Of a stretch of 64,000 nt of DNA, positions 27,435 through 36,318 are shown piece after piece. Both the position numbers and the translations under genes were made by a program. Origin of the DNA: Allolobophora icterica (taxonomy: Eukaryota > Annelida > Clitellata > Crassiclitellata > Lumbricidae); NCBI GenBank assembly GCA_963556255.1, contig OY744611.1, forward strand, positions 4,499,730-4,563,729, in the 5' to 3' direction. The first letter of the stretch is position 1. Each line of letters begins with the position of its first letter. The notes beneath the pieces are model-generated. The model did no database searches. It was not told the origin of the DNA and worked only from the letters and a program-made list of their open reading frames with translations.

Positions 27435-28400
27435 TCAGGCCTCGTCCTCCGCAACATTAGTGAAAGTGCCACGAAATGCGATGGCGTTGTAGCGCTGGAT
27501 GCAGATGGAAAAGCGTTGACATAGAAAAGTGACCTCCCGCGGATCTCCAGAAACGGACGAGAGACGCTGGCCAAGCTCACGGATGAAGCTAACCCCGGCG
27601 GAGTTGATGGGACCCAGTGTTTCAAGGGCAATAGGCAAAAAGAGGTGTGATGATGACAACCCCGAGTACTTCTCGATTTTACGTATTGCGGCTTGTTCAG
27701 CAGCGGCCCTCCCTCTGCGTTCGCTGTGTGGGCAATGCACAGGGCTGTAGTCGAGGGTATACGCTGGTATACAGCGTATACTTACCTCCAGAGAAATTTG
27801 AGAGCGTATACTCATGGCTGTAGAGGAGGGTATACGCGGGTATACAGCGTATACTTACCTCTGGGAACGAAAATTTTCAAAAAAGAGAGGTTTTAAAAGG
27901 TTTTTAGGGCGAATGACTAAAAAAAGGTCATCAACTTTTTCAGAGACGAAATCGTAAAAAGTCAGAAAATTTGAAGGGTATTTGTGAAATTCAGAAATTT
28001 TTCTGAGACGAATTCCTAAAAACAGGTCATAAAATTTTTTTTACGCCGCTGGTCACCGGTAGCGTATACTCACCTCAAATTTTACCACTACAGCCCTGGC
28101 AATGCAGGATGCCGCACAGGTGTGTACCACCGTGGCATCCCAGGCCAGATGTTTGCCTGCTGCCCAGGGTATCAGCGTAGCCCCGTCTGGTCTCCTACTG
28201 TCTACACGAAACAAACCAGAGGGCTCTTTCGTGCTTGGAACATCGGCTTTCTGCAGGGCCCGCCAGACTATATCGTTAATGGCGTGATGACGAAGGGATC
28301 GCCCAAAGCCAATCTACAGACGAGGCCGTGTTGGCCATCAGGACCTACCAGAACACCGCAGCTACACTGATGTGGGTGTAGCTGCTTAAACCAAGACCAA
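27435..28400 (-). pseudogene. LINE ORF2 C-terminal fragment, split by a hAT MITE
   Basis: Read right to left, the frame carries PDGATLIPWAAGKHLAWDAT before the MITE. After it comes AAEQAAIRKIEKYSG, FLPIALETLGPINSAGVSF and GQRLSSVSGDPRE, ending at a stop at 27435. These are characteristic of the region downstream of the RT domain in one widespread group of invertebrate non-LTR retrotransposons. Removing the MITE and one TSD copy leaves the frame continuous across 28107/27739, so the LINE was open when the MITE landed. No RT core was seen further upstream (genomic right). Confidence 0.6.
27740..28098. mobile_element. hAT-type MITE, 359 bp, with 8-bp TSD
   Basis: Termini CAGGGCTGTAGT and ACTACAGCCCTG are perfect 12-bp inverted repeats. 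The flanks carry the direct duplication GCAATGCA (27732-27739 and 28099-28106). Inside are repeated GTATACAGCGTATACTTACC palindromic words. There is no ORF. It interrupts the LINE fragment described above. Confidence 0.9.
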
Positions 28401-28519
28401 GACCAAGTCCAAAACGAAGACCAACTGCCACGCTCACTGCCTCATTGCTGAGGCAGAGGCCACATGGTGGAATTGGAAGGACCGTCAGCCAGTCGCCGGA
28501 GTGAGGGTAGCTCACTGCC

Positions 28520-29040
<521 letters not shown>

Positions 29041-31070
29041 GGCCCTATCTAGCGAACCAAACGCAACATTCTTGCATTTCAGACACTATAACTGTTTGTA
29101 TATAGGCCTACATAATCAATTCGTGGAATAAAACAGCTTCGTCTTTGTTGCATTCAGAAACAATTTCTGCTGTCATAAAATTATTGTGAAGCCATTTGAT
29201 AACCAACCGGGTCTGTTGCAAAGTTTTTTTGGATTTAAATTTCGAAGAAGCATGGCAATAACTCCGACTTTCAGCACCAAACTGGAAGCCAGAGGCCTCG
29301 TGAATATTCAGCGGCCAGCGGCGTCATGAAGCCTGCAGCCAGGGGCCTAATAAAGCCACTGGCATGCGGCCAGCAGGCTATATTGATTAGTTGGCCTGCC
29401 AATGAGAATGCGCAACTGGCGAAACATGCAAAGTTCACTGACATTTCTGTTTGCTTATTATTATAGTTATTACCATCATAATTATTATTAGTAGTAGGGA
29501 TAGAAGTATTAGTAGGCCTACTGGTGGTGGTAGTGGTAGTGGTGCCGGGGGAGCTTTAATGCCATCAATGCTCTCCTTGGTCGCTATAAGGTCCGCGCGA
29601 AGGTTCGCTCGCCTAGCCACAGGCGTCGCACAGTAGGTCGATGAATTTGAGTTAGACTCCAAGACGATAGACGAACCTGGAGCCAACCATTATTTTATTT
29701 ACCTAATTTACATTACTTTAATTTATCTACTTGCGGCAGCGGTGAATGCGTTCCGTGACCTAATGACTGATCTACTGATTCACTGGGTTTAACTTCTTTC
29801 TGGGAATACAGTAATAGTAGGCCTAATACTGTTACACAGTATACTCATTAATTATAGCCAATTAAGTAGCACGCTGAATTTTATTGCAACTATGAAGTGG
29901 GACGGATTACGGAACTGATTTGAGATAGGGTAGCTCACTGCCAGGCAGTGCCAGCAAGCGTGCTCGGTCAATACTAGATGAGTAAGCTTACTATAATTAT
30001 GCAGCTATAAGCCTATACGAATACGATAAACAAAATACGCTGTACACAAAAGCTCCAGAGGTCGGCCGTGCATCGCTCTTCTACTCAATCCAAACCGTCT
30101 ACTATTTTCATATTAGGAGAGTCGGGGGGGGCAGCCGAGGCACGTGCCCCCAATAATTGATATTTTGGACAAGTTTACGCCAGTGCATATGGGAAACTAC
30201 GATCGTAATCGTAACCTCGAGATGTCAAAAGAAAACAGACACACAAACAAAAGAAGACAGAGACACGGACACTATACATAGGATACACACATGGACAAAG
30301 CTTTAGACACGATACGATGCACACACAGACAAAAAGACAGACACACGAACAAAAGAGAATAGAAAAGGATACAGGCAGAAAGAAACACACAGTTAAAAGA
30401 ACACAGGCACACGGACGATACGCACAAAAACAAAAAGAAGACAGACACACGCAAACAAGGCGCTATACGCAGAGGAAAAGAAGACAGAGGCACAAAATGG
30501 TAGAGGTAAAAGAGGATAGACATAACAAACACAACAATGCAGACGGATAAATACAGACACGTATACAGGGACAGAGACCGAGAGAAGAATGAGAGAAGGA
30601 AGATAGGAGAGAAATTGAGTATATGAGAACCAGTAGAAGATGCTTTTGGGGAGGATATCGTTAAAGCCGCTATATAAATGTTAGTTACACGCAGACATAG
30701 GCATGCTACAATAAATGACAGTGGACAGAAAATGTGAGAGACATTCACGCAGACAGAGATATGGGCTGCTTGTGAGTCATTGTACTCAAACCTGCTTGAG
30801 TAATATAATTGAAATGATGACATATATAAGACAATCACTAGGTACACAAGCAATTAACTCTACTAGGAAGTCATTCAGCGAAGACTCCGATGGTTTGTAG
30901 AGAGAATGCCAGTTGATCAAATTATTCTAAACAATGCACTACACGTAATTCTAAAAGCATCGTTTGATAAAGCAAATAGTACCAAAATATAAAGACCTCA
31001 ATCATTTATTCTTCTGAAAGCGAGCAAAATGGCCGCCCATGTAGGAAATGCTAACGAAAGTAATCTTAAA
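29041..31070. other. Intergenic, no gene seen; ACAGACACAC-type repeat at 30204-30560
   Basis: Contains a low-complexity (ACAGACAC/AAAGAAGACAGA)n block at 30204-30560 that creates long Cys/Ser shadow frames on the minus strand. A GCCGCTATATAAATGTTAG segment near 30664 resembles a retroposon 3' end. The segment ends at the left target duplication of the Polinton. Confidence 0.5.
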
Positions 31071-31076
31071 CAGAAT
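31071..31076. other. Left target-site duplication of the Polinton (CAGAAT)
   Basis: CAGAAT here and at 49955-49960 flank the inverted repeats exactly. A 6-bp duplication is the known signature of Maverick/Polinton integrases. Confidence 0.95.
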
Positions 31077-31340
31077 AGTAGTACAATTGGTTCGATTCTA
31101 GGCCACTGTTCAGTAAACAGTGCAAATGCCCATCACAGGTGCAAATGCCAATCGCAGGTGCATCAAGGTCTAAGGTGGAATCTAACCCACGCGGCATGTA
31201 GCGAGATCGTAAAATAGCATGTATGTCATTATGGTTCAGGAACATTTATCATCTAATTAAAAATCAGTTAGGCCTATAGATATAAGGGATAGTTCGTTAA
31301 CGCGCCTTTGTCATTTTTGTGTGGTTATCGGAGCGAAAGT
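31077..31340 (+). repeat. Left terminal inverted repeat of the Polinton, 264 bp
   Basis: Starts AGTAGTACAATTGGTTCGAT and matches the reverse complement of 49691-49954 at every base I compared; identity ends after GGAGCGAAAGT. Within it are a hairpin CACTGTT-CAGTA-AACAGTG (31104-31122) and two direct repeats of GTGCAAATGCC (from 31121 and 31140). Both could be sites for the integrase or the replication machinery; that role is inference. Confidence 0.95.
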
Positions 31341-31391
31341 GCATGCACTGAATGCGTGCGTGTTGTTATCGGGTGAACTACGGTATTACTA

Positions 31392-32110
31392 TCACAATGT
31401 CATTAATGTTTTGTTATCGACCCAAGAATTAAATGATTCAGGATAACCGAGCCATTTAACGAGAGATTTCTTTCCTCTTTTTCTAATGATCTTTTCGATC
31501 CTATAGACTTCCTGAGTCGTCTTTTGTAACTCCTGTTCGTAAAAAGTGCCCTGAATTTCTTCTCCGTTATAATCTGTTATCTTATAAGTCGGAGGATCGG
31601 TGTATTGAATTTTTGTCACAGTAAAGACTTCTTCTGTCCATCTAGGCGTATAGCCCTTTTCGAAGAACTTCTTCTTCTTAGAAATTCTGACTTTATCGCC
31701 TATTGAAAATTTAGGTTTATCAGGTGGTTCTGGGTGTAAACCGCCATATAAATTCATCCACACAGCGCTTTCATTTGCTTTCATACTCGCTTTTATTGGA
31801 GTCATTTTTATAGAAGAATGTCTAGTGTTGTTATAACGAGCAACCATATTATCTAAAACATCGATATATTTTCTAGTCGAATTAGCAGTAAAATATTTGA
31901 ACATTTTCTCCTTCATGGTTCTATTCCATCGTTCGATAACGGATGACTTCTCTTCATTCTCAGTAGAATATAACTGGATTCCAATTGATTTCACGTCTTT
32001 ATTGTAAAACTCTTTTCCTTTATCGACCCAAAGTTTCTCTGGTTTTCGTTCACTACTGGAAAATATTTTGGTGAAAGCATCGAACACAGATTTTCCGCTC
32101 TTATCTTTAT
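31392..32110 (-). CDS. Polinton integrase, C-terminal part (DDE core end and chromodomain)
   Basis: This is the second half of the retroviral-type integrase that inserts the element. It carries the second Asp (KLWVDKGKEFYN) and the Glu (SSVIERWNRTMKEK) of the D,D-E triad. It then has an SH3-like basic region (FSIGDKVRISKKKKFFEKGY) and a terminal chromodomain (EKIIRKRGKKSLVKWLGYP), a known feature of Polinton integrases. It is in a different frame from the N-terminal part; the break is near 32103-32108. I count 29 residues between the last Asp and the Glu, against the usual 35, so a small in-frame deletion is likely. The first Met of this frame (32087) is not a real start. Confidence 0.85.
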
Positions 32111-32872
32111 CGGAACAAGCCAGCCATATTTTGAAAAAATATCGATTACACCTAATAAATATTTAACGCCATCGTTATATTTCGCGAAAGCCTGCATGTC
32201 TATGAGGTCTGCAGCCCAAATTTGATCGAAACCTTTAACGTAAACCTTCCTTTTAGTAAAATGTCGTATTATCGGTTTATGCAATTCTTCAGCGAGTTCG
32301 TCCGTCCATTTTGACGGAGATTTTGCACCCGGCTTTGAATCGGATGATGTTAAACCCAAGCCAAGATTCGCTTTAGTAGACAAAATAGGTTTAACTATAG
32401 CTCTTTCGACGCGCTCACGTAATGTAGGATTATTTATATTATTTAAATCGTTTACCATTACTCTGTCGGCGACATTTCTAGCAGCTGTATCCGAATACTG
32501 GTCATAAGCTAAATCGTGACGATAAGCTGCTTGGTCGATTCTGTCCACAGGCTTACTCCAGTCTTTAGGTGAACCGTCAGGATTCAATCTTAAATCTAAT
32601 CTTGTTCCAGGGCCCGTAAACGAATGTCCTGGAAGATGCAATTCTCCAGGAAATTTAGCCCATGGCAGCTTTATATTTTTCGTAGCTGAATTTAAAGACC
32701 CAACTAGATCGCCTCCTTTTTTGGCAGTGGAAACAAATCGAGTTTTAGTTTTTCCGCAGCCGGAACATACGGCTCTAATCATAGGTCTTTTATTTTTACT
32801 GATGAAATTTTGAATATCTGTCATTTCGGTTTCTCTCTTGCACTTTACGCAATACATCTGTTCCATATACAT
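31991..32872 (-). CDS. Zinc ribbon, phospholipase-A2-like and integrase N-terminal fusion
   Basis: The 293-residue frame has three parts. Residues 7-46 form a zinc ribbon (C8-x2-C11 ... C36-x2-C39) like DUF5679. Residues about 80-135 resemble the parvovirus-capsid type of phospholipase A2, with a glycine-rich calcium-loop-like stretch (GHSFTGPGTRLD) and the HD-x2-Y catalytic pattern (YRHDLAYDQY; H119, D120, Y123). Residues about 190-255 are the integrase entry with the first catalytic Asp (IWAADLIDM). After KYGWLVPIK (near 32105) the frame leaves the integrase, and the last 30 or so residues are out of frame. Its start lies 35 bp from the divergent ATPase start. A virion PLA2 would help endosome escape; being fused to an integrase is odd. 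Confidence 0.8.
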   Translation of the reverse strand: MYMEQMYCVKCKRETEMTDIQNFISKNKRPMIRAVCSGCGKTKTRFVSTAKKGGDLVGSLNSATKNIKLPWAKFPGELHLPGHSFTGPGTRLDLRLNPDGSPKDWSKPVDRIDQAAYRHDLAYDQYSDTAARNVADRVMVNDLNNINNPTLRERVERAIVKPILSTKANLGLGLTSSDSKPGAKSPSKWTDELAEELHKPIIRHFTKRKVYVKGFDQIWAADLIDMQAFAKYNDGVKYLLGVIDIFSKYGWLVPIKIRAENLCSMLSPKYFPVVNENQRNFGSIKEKSFTIKT

Positions 32873-32907
32873 TTTAATATAAAACTATTTTTATAATTAA
32901 AAAAGAA
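32873..32907. promoter_or_regulatory. 35-bp divergent promoter region between integrase and ATPase
   Basis: The only non-coding sequence between the two divergent starts is an A/T-only-like stretch including TTTTAATATAAAACTATTTT. Any promoter for both genes must sit here or inside the coding regions. Confidence 0.5.
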
Positions 32908-33687
32908 ATGGAAGTTAAAGATTTATCTTGGAACGATGAGACATCGAAAAGATTTAATAACCCATTATTACCTAGAAGTATAAGGGGTCTGATCGTTGGG
33001 AAGTCTGGATGCGGTAAGACTACGCTACTATTAAATTTACTTTTGAACCCAGGATGGTTAGACTACGACAACCTACAGGTATTTGGAAGATCTCTCTTTC
33101 AACCAGAATATAAAATACTGAAAAAAGCATTCGAAGAAAAATTGCCTAAAGAAGCAATCGTCAGGTTGTTTGGTTGTCAAGACGAGATAGCCAGGTTAAA
33201 TGTATCTCCAATATCAGTCGTTGAAGAAATGGCTAAAAGTATAGTTAAAAAATCTGATATGAACTGTCGATTCTTTGAAACTTCGGAAGAAGTGCCCGAT
33301 CCGAGAGACTTGAGTGCCAAGCAGAACCTGATGATTTTCGACGACTTACAATTGGAAAAACAAAACAAATGCGAATCGTATTATATCAGAGGGAGACATA
33401 GTAATGTTGACTGCTTTTACCTCGCACAGAATTATTTTAAGCTGCCTAGACAGACTATCAGAGAGAATGCAAACTTTATCTGTTTATTTAGTCAAGATCT
33501 TAAAAATATTAATAATATATACAACGATCACGTAGGCGTAGATGATATGCCTAAAGACGAATTTGTAAAACTGTGCAAAACTGCGTGGGAGCGTCCGCAC
33601 GGATTTGTAGTGATAGATTTAACCAGTAAAAAGAATAACGGCAAATATAGAAGTGGGTTAGATACATTTTATATGCCTTCAGCATAA
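32908..33687 (+). CDS. DNA packaging ATPase (A32/FtsK-HerA type)
   Basis: The 259-residue protein has a P-loop GLIVGKSGCGKTTLL (GKSGCGKTT at 31-39) and a Walker B stretch LMIFDDL (141-147). A downstream arginine-rich segment SYYIRGRHSNVDCFYLAQN is also present, as in genome-packaging ATPases of Polintons, adintoviruses and large DNA viruses. Its role is to pump DNA into the capsid. Length is usual for the family. The start follows an AATTAAAAAAGAA leader with no spacing. It is the first of the rightward genes, followed 55 bp later by the minor capsid gene. No breaks are seen. Confidence 0.92.
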   Translation: MEVKDLSWNDETSKRFNNPLLPRSIRGLIVGKSGCGKTTLLLNLLLNPGWLDYDNLQVFGRSLFQPEYKILKKAFEEKLPKEAIVRLFGCQDEIARLNVSPISVVEEMAKSIVKKSDMNCRFFETSEEVPDPRDLSAKQNLMIFDDLQLEKQNKCESYYIRGRHSNVDCFYLAQNYFKLPRQTIRENANFICLFSQDLKNINNIYNDHVGVDDMPKDEFVKLCKTAWERPHGFVVIDLTSKKNNGKYRSGLDTFYMPSA

Positions 33688-33699
33688 GCCTTCAGCTTC

Positions 33700-33742
33700 T
33701 TCATAAGTTATATATTATATATATTATATATATATATATAAA
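33700..33742 (+). promoter_or_regulatory. (TA)n box directly against the minor capsid start codon
   Basis: TATATATTATATATATTATA and further TA repeats end in ATAAAATGG, so the start codon is within a few bases of the TATA-like box. The same arrangement precedes most rightward genes of this element (34585, 35253, 36319, 39866, 43693, 44167, 44977). Confidence 0.6.
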
Positions 33743-34534
33743 ATGGAAGCGCGGTTAGAAAAGATAGTTCTGAACACAGAAAAGATCGCTCGTAACACGG
33801 AGCCTAAAGAGTCATTCAGCATTTTGGTGAGCGAAAGGAGCACGCAAATTCGAACAAAATTTAATCCTCTGATTCAACTTGACAAAAACAAAAAGTATGA
33901 AATGTGTCTTGTTAATCTTGAGACTTATAATTCCTTCCCGAATATATATTCTGGAAACAACAAGTTTGTGTATTCGCCGGATAATAGTAAAACGTGGTTT
34001 ACTATAGAAATCCCAGAAGGAAGTTACGAAATCGTAGATATAAACGAACACATTCAGAGAATCATGAAACAATCAGGACATTATGACGAAACGGGAGATG
34101 CGTACTGTATAACGTTACAAGCGAACAACAATACTTTGAAGTCGGTGTTAGATATCGGTGCTAACTATCAGGTTAATATGACAATCGAGAACTCGATTAG
34201 AACTGTTTTAGGATTTAATAGCCGAGTGTATTCAGAAGGATATAACGAATCCGAGAACATAGTAAATATAATGAACGTAAATAGTTTGAGAGTAACCAGC
34301 GACGTAATAGGATCTTCGTACTCTAACGGAACAACGGAAAACATTATATATTCCTTTTTCCCGAATGTAGGCCCCGGATACAAGATTATAGAAGTGCCCG
34401 TTAATTTAGTATATCTTCCTATTACGCTATTTACGATTTCAGCTATGGAAACAAAACTCACAGATCAAAATGGAAAACTAATCAACCTTCGAGGAGAGGA
34501 GTTGTCGATCAGGTTTAAAATTAGAGAAGTGTGA
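33743..34534 (+). CDS. Minor capsid (penton-like) protein candidate
   Basis: The 263-residue protein is mostly predicted beta by eye. Features seen often in Polinton/adintovirus penton-like proteins are present: a middle segment with FTIEIPEGSYEIVDINEHI, a conserved VLGFNSRVY, and a C-terminal INLRGEELSIRFKIREV. In this family a single jelly-roll protein of this size fills the capsid vertices. The N-terminal 25 residues (LEKIVLNTEKIARNTEPKES) look helical and may contact the interior or a fibre. Placement between ATPase and core-protein genes fits. No catalytic motif is seen. Identification rests on pattern and context. Confidence 0.75.
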   Translation: MEARLEKIVLNTEKIARNTEPKESFSILVSERSTQIRTKFNPLIQLDKNKKYEMCLVNLETYNSFPNIYSGNNKFVYSPDNSKTWFTIEIPEGSYEIVDINEHIQRIMKQSGHYDETGDAYCITLQANNNTLKSVLDIGANYQVNMTIENSIRTVLGFNSRVYSEGYNESENIVNIMNVNSLRVTSDVIGSSYSNGTTENIIYSFFPNVGPGYKIIEVPVNLVYLPITLFTISAMETKLTDQNGKLINLRGEELSIRFKIREV

Positions 34535-34584
34535 GAATTAATTATCGTGGTATTAAAGTTTTTAATTTCAATTATATATATAAA

Positions 34585-35214
34585 ATGAGTCGATATACCA
34601 ATACAAAAGTTAATGTTTCGGATGGACAAAAAGACAAAATTAAACGCGCAGTTGAGGCAGGGACAGGAACGAGTATAAGACTAACTCACGGAGATCTATC
34701 CGGGGAACACGTTTTAGCTCTTACACGAGCACAAATTAATAAAATGGCGAAAGCATATCAGAATGGAACTGGTACTACGCTCAAAATGAGTAAAACGCAA
34801 ATAGACCATAATAATATTATGAAAGTCGAAGGCGGTTTTCTTCCAGCGTTATTACCACTTCTAGCTACAGCTGGAAAATTTCTTCTTTCTAGGGTTCTGC
34901 CAAGTCTTGCAACTGGAGCTTTAAGCGGATTAGCGAGTACAGGTGTTAGCAAAATGATGGGATCGGGTGTTAATGGAGGTGCTTTATACATAAAGAAAGG
35001 AGGAAGAAGCTACAAGATGGTTCCGCACGCAGCAGGTCTTTACCTGAAACCATGGTCAGGATCTGGATTAGACGGTGTAGGAGAAGGACTGTACATGCGC
35101 AGAGGTTCTGGATTTGTCAATGGTTCAGGATTGATTCTTGGAAACGACAATCCCATTTCAAAAGTACTTTCTAGTATTCCAATCCTTGGACCCCTTCTTG
35201 GTATGATTCTGTAA
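34585..35214 (+). CDS. pX-like small core/membrane-active virion protein
   Basis: The start chosen is the ATG at 34585, right after ATTATATATATAAA; the frame is open upstream to 34531 but overlaps the previous stop. The 209-residue product has a Lys/Thr-rich N-terminus, a hydrophobic centre GGFLPALLPLLATAGKFLLS (around residue 75) with Gly/Ala/Leu repeats, and a glycine-rich C-terminus ending ILGPLLGMIL. This layout matches the proteins called pX-like in adintoviruses, thought to condense DNA or disturb membranes. No enzymatic motif. Function is inferred from composition and position. Confidence 0.65.
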   Translation: MSRYTNTKVNVSDGQKDKIKRAVEAGTGTSIRLTHGDLSGEHVLALTRAQINKMAKAYQNGTGTTLKMSKTQIDHNNIMKVEGGFLPALLPLLATAGKFLLSRVLPSLATGALSGLASTGVSKMMGSGVNGGALYIKKGGRSYKMVPHAAGLYLKPWSGSGLDGVGEGLYMRRGSGFVNGSGLILGNDNPISKVLSSIPILGPLLGMIL

Positions 35215-35252
35215 AGGTTTTAATATATATATAAATATATATAATATATATA

Positions 35253-35654
35253 ATGTCGCGATACGGTATGCCAATACACAAGTTTATAACAAAACGCAAT
35301 TCTCCGAGCAGAGTTAGAACTCGACCAGAATCAGTATTTTGGTTGCCTAAAGAAGTAACGAATCGGGCTATAAGACAACCGGGCTCACAGCGTTGGGAAA
35401 TTTTCGCACAACGAGCGATCACAATTCAACCCAGATCGTCGGTCTCGCAAGAGCTAGGATTTGGCGTTCGACTAACTAGGGGAGTCTGTCTAGTCTCGCT
35501 TAGACAGGCGATTAAAGAAAAGAAATGTAGCTTGCAAGACTCAACCATTTGTGAAGATGTAGCAGACATTGTAATTACAATTCAAAACAATTCCGATTCT
35601 GTAGTCATCATTAACGAAAAAGATTCGCTATGCTACATTAATTACCACGTTTAA
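35253..35654 (+). CDS. dUTPase-fold candidate protein, 133 aa
   Basis: A small protein with a basic N-terminus (KFITKRNSPSRVRTRPES) and a beta-rich second half. LGFGVRLTRGVCLVSLRQA and a C-terminal DIVITIQNNSDSVVIINEKD recall strands of trimeric dUTPase-like folds, where a similar strand-turn-strand precedes the basal loop. The canonical catalytic dUTPase motifs are not convincing, so it may be a structural relative (several viral capsid-decoration proteins use this fold). A TA-rich box ending ATATATAATG abuts the start. I cannot name a function. Confidence 0.5.
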   Translation: MSRYGMPIHKFITKRNSPSRVRTRPESVFWLPKEVTNRAIRQPGSQRWEIFAQRAITIQPRSSVSQELGFGVRLTRGVCLVSLRQAIKEKKCSLQDSTICEDVADIVITIQNNSDSVVIINEKDSLCYINYHV

Positions 35655-35684
35655 ATTTAAAAAATCTTAATAATAATAATAATA

Positions 35685-36221
35685 ATGGAATATAAACATA
35701 TGGAAAATTCAGCGCAATCGTATCGTTTTAAAAAAATTAACGAAATTCAAAAAGAAATCGAACAAGAACGCGATAAAAGGACCGCCTTAAGTACAAAGTA
35801 TCGTAGGAACATAAGAATGATTAGCATTATCGACAACGCTCTGATAGTAACTGTGATGGGGCTCAGCAGCTCGGGACTGGCCGCTCTGGCTACTGTTATT
35901 GCAACTCCGGCCATAGCGATAGCAACAGGTACGGCAGTAGGTGTAGGATTGTTAATTATTATCGGAGGACAGGTTAGTAAGAAGCTTGCACTGAAATTGA
36001 CAAAGCACGAAAAGATCAAAACGTTAGCGGAAGCAAAACTAAACACAATCAGTAGCCTTATTTCAAAAGCTCTTGTGGACGACAATATTTCAGACGTTGA
36101 ATATTCGCTAATTCTAAGCGAGTTTGTGAAATTCAACGATATGAAAGAAAAAATTAAAAATAAAACCAAAATTAGCACAGAAAAATTAACGTTTAACGAG
36201 AACGTTTTAACTGGAACGTAA
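35685..36221 (+). CDS. Membrane protein with coiled coil, unknown function
   Basis: The 178-residue protein has an N-terminal charged helix (NEIQKEIEQERDKRTALSTK), then two adjacent hydrophobic segments: about 48-70 (ALIVTVMGLSSSGLAALATV) and about 75-97 (AIAIATGTAVGVGLLIIIGG). A Lys/Glu-rich tail follows (IKTLAEAKLNTISSLISKAL). Two close membrane helices with a short loop suggest a hairpin in a bilayer. Proteins of this design are common in Polinton/adintovirus elements, but I know no assigned role. It starts after a (TAA)n run. A membrane-remodelling or internal-lipid function is speculation. Confidence 0.65.
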   Translation: MEYKHMENSAQSYRFKKINEIQKEIEQERDKRTALSTKYRRNIRMISIIDNALIVTVMGLSSSGLAALATVIATPAIAIATGTAVGVGLLIIIGGQVSKKLALKLTKHEKIKTLAEAKLNTISSLISKALVDDNISDVEYSLILSEFVKFNDMKEKIKNKTKISTEKLTFNENVLTGT

Positions 36222-36318
36222 ATTAAACGTTCGAAATCAACGTTCGTAATTACGTTCGAATTTACGTTCGAATTTACGTTTAAAAAATATAGCTATAAGC
36301 TTATATAAGTAAAATATA
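36222..36318 (+). promoter_or_regulatory. Repetitive TTACGTTCGAA spacer and TATA box before the DUF8207-like gene
   Basis: Contains ACGTTCGAAATCAACGTTCG and further AATTACGTTCGAATTTACG repeats, then TATAAGCTTATATAAGTAAA next to the ATG at 36319. The repeats form overlapping palindromes (TTCGAA) and could be an operator-like site. Confidence 0.45.

Noticed and set aside
30272..30853. 193-residue Cys/Leu/Ser-rich minus-strand ORF that looks like a membrane protein
   Set aside because: Its core is the complement of an ACAGACACAC low-complexity block; no start context or splice support.
35747..36178. 143-residue minus-strand ORF opposite the membrane-protein gene
   Set aside because: Antisense shadow; the plus frame has the TATA-type leader spacing and a helix-hairpin pattern shared with related elements.
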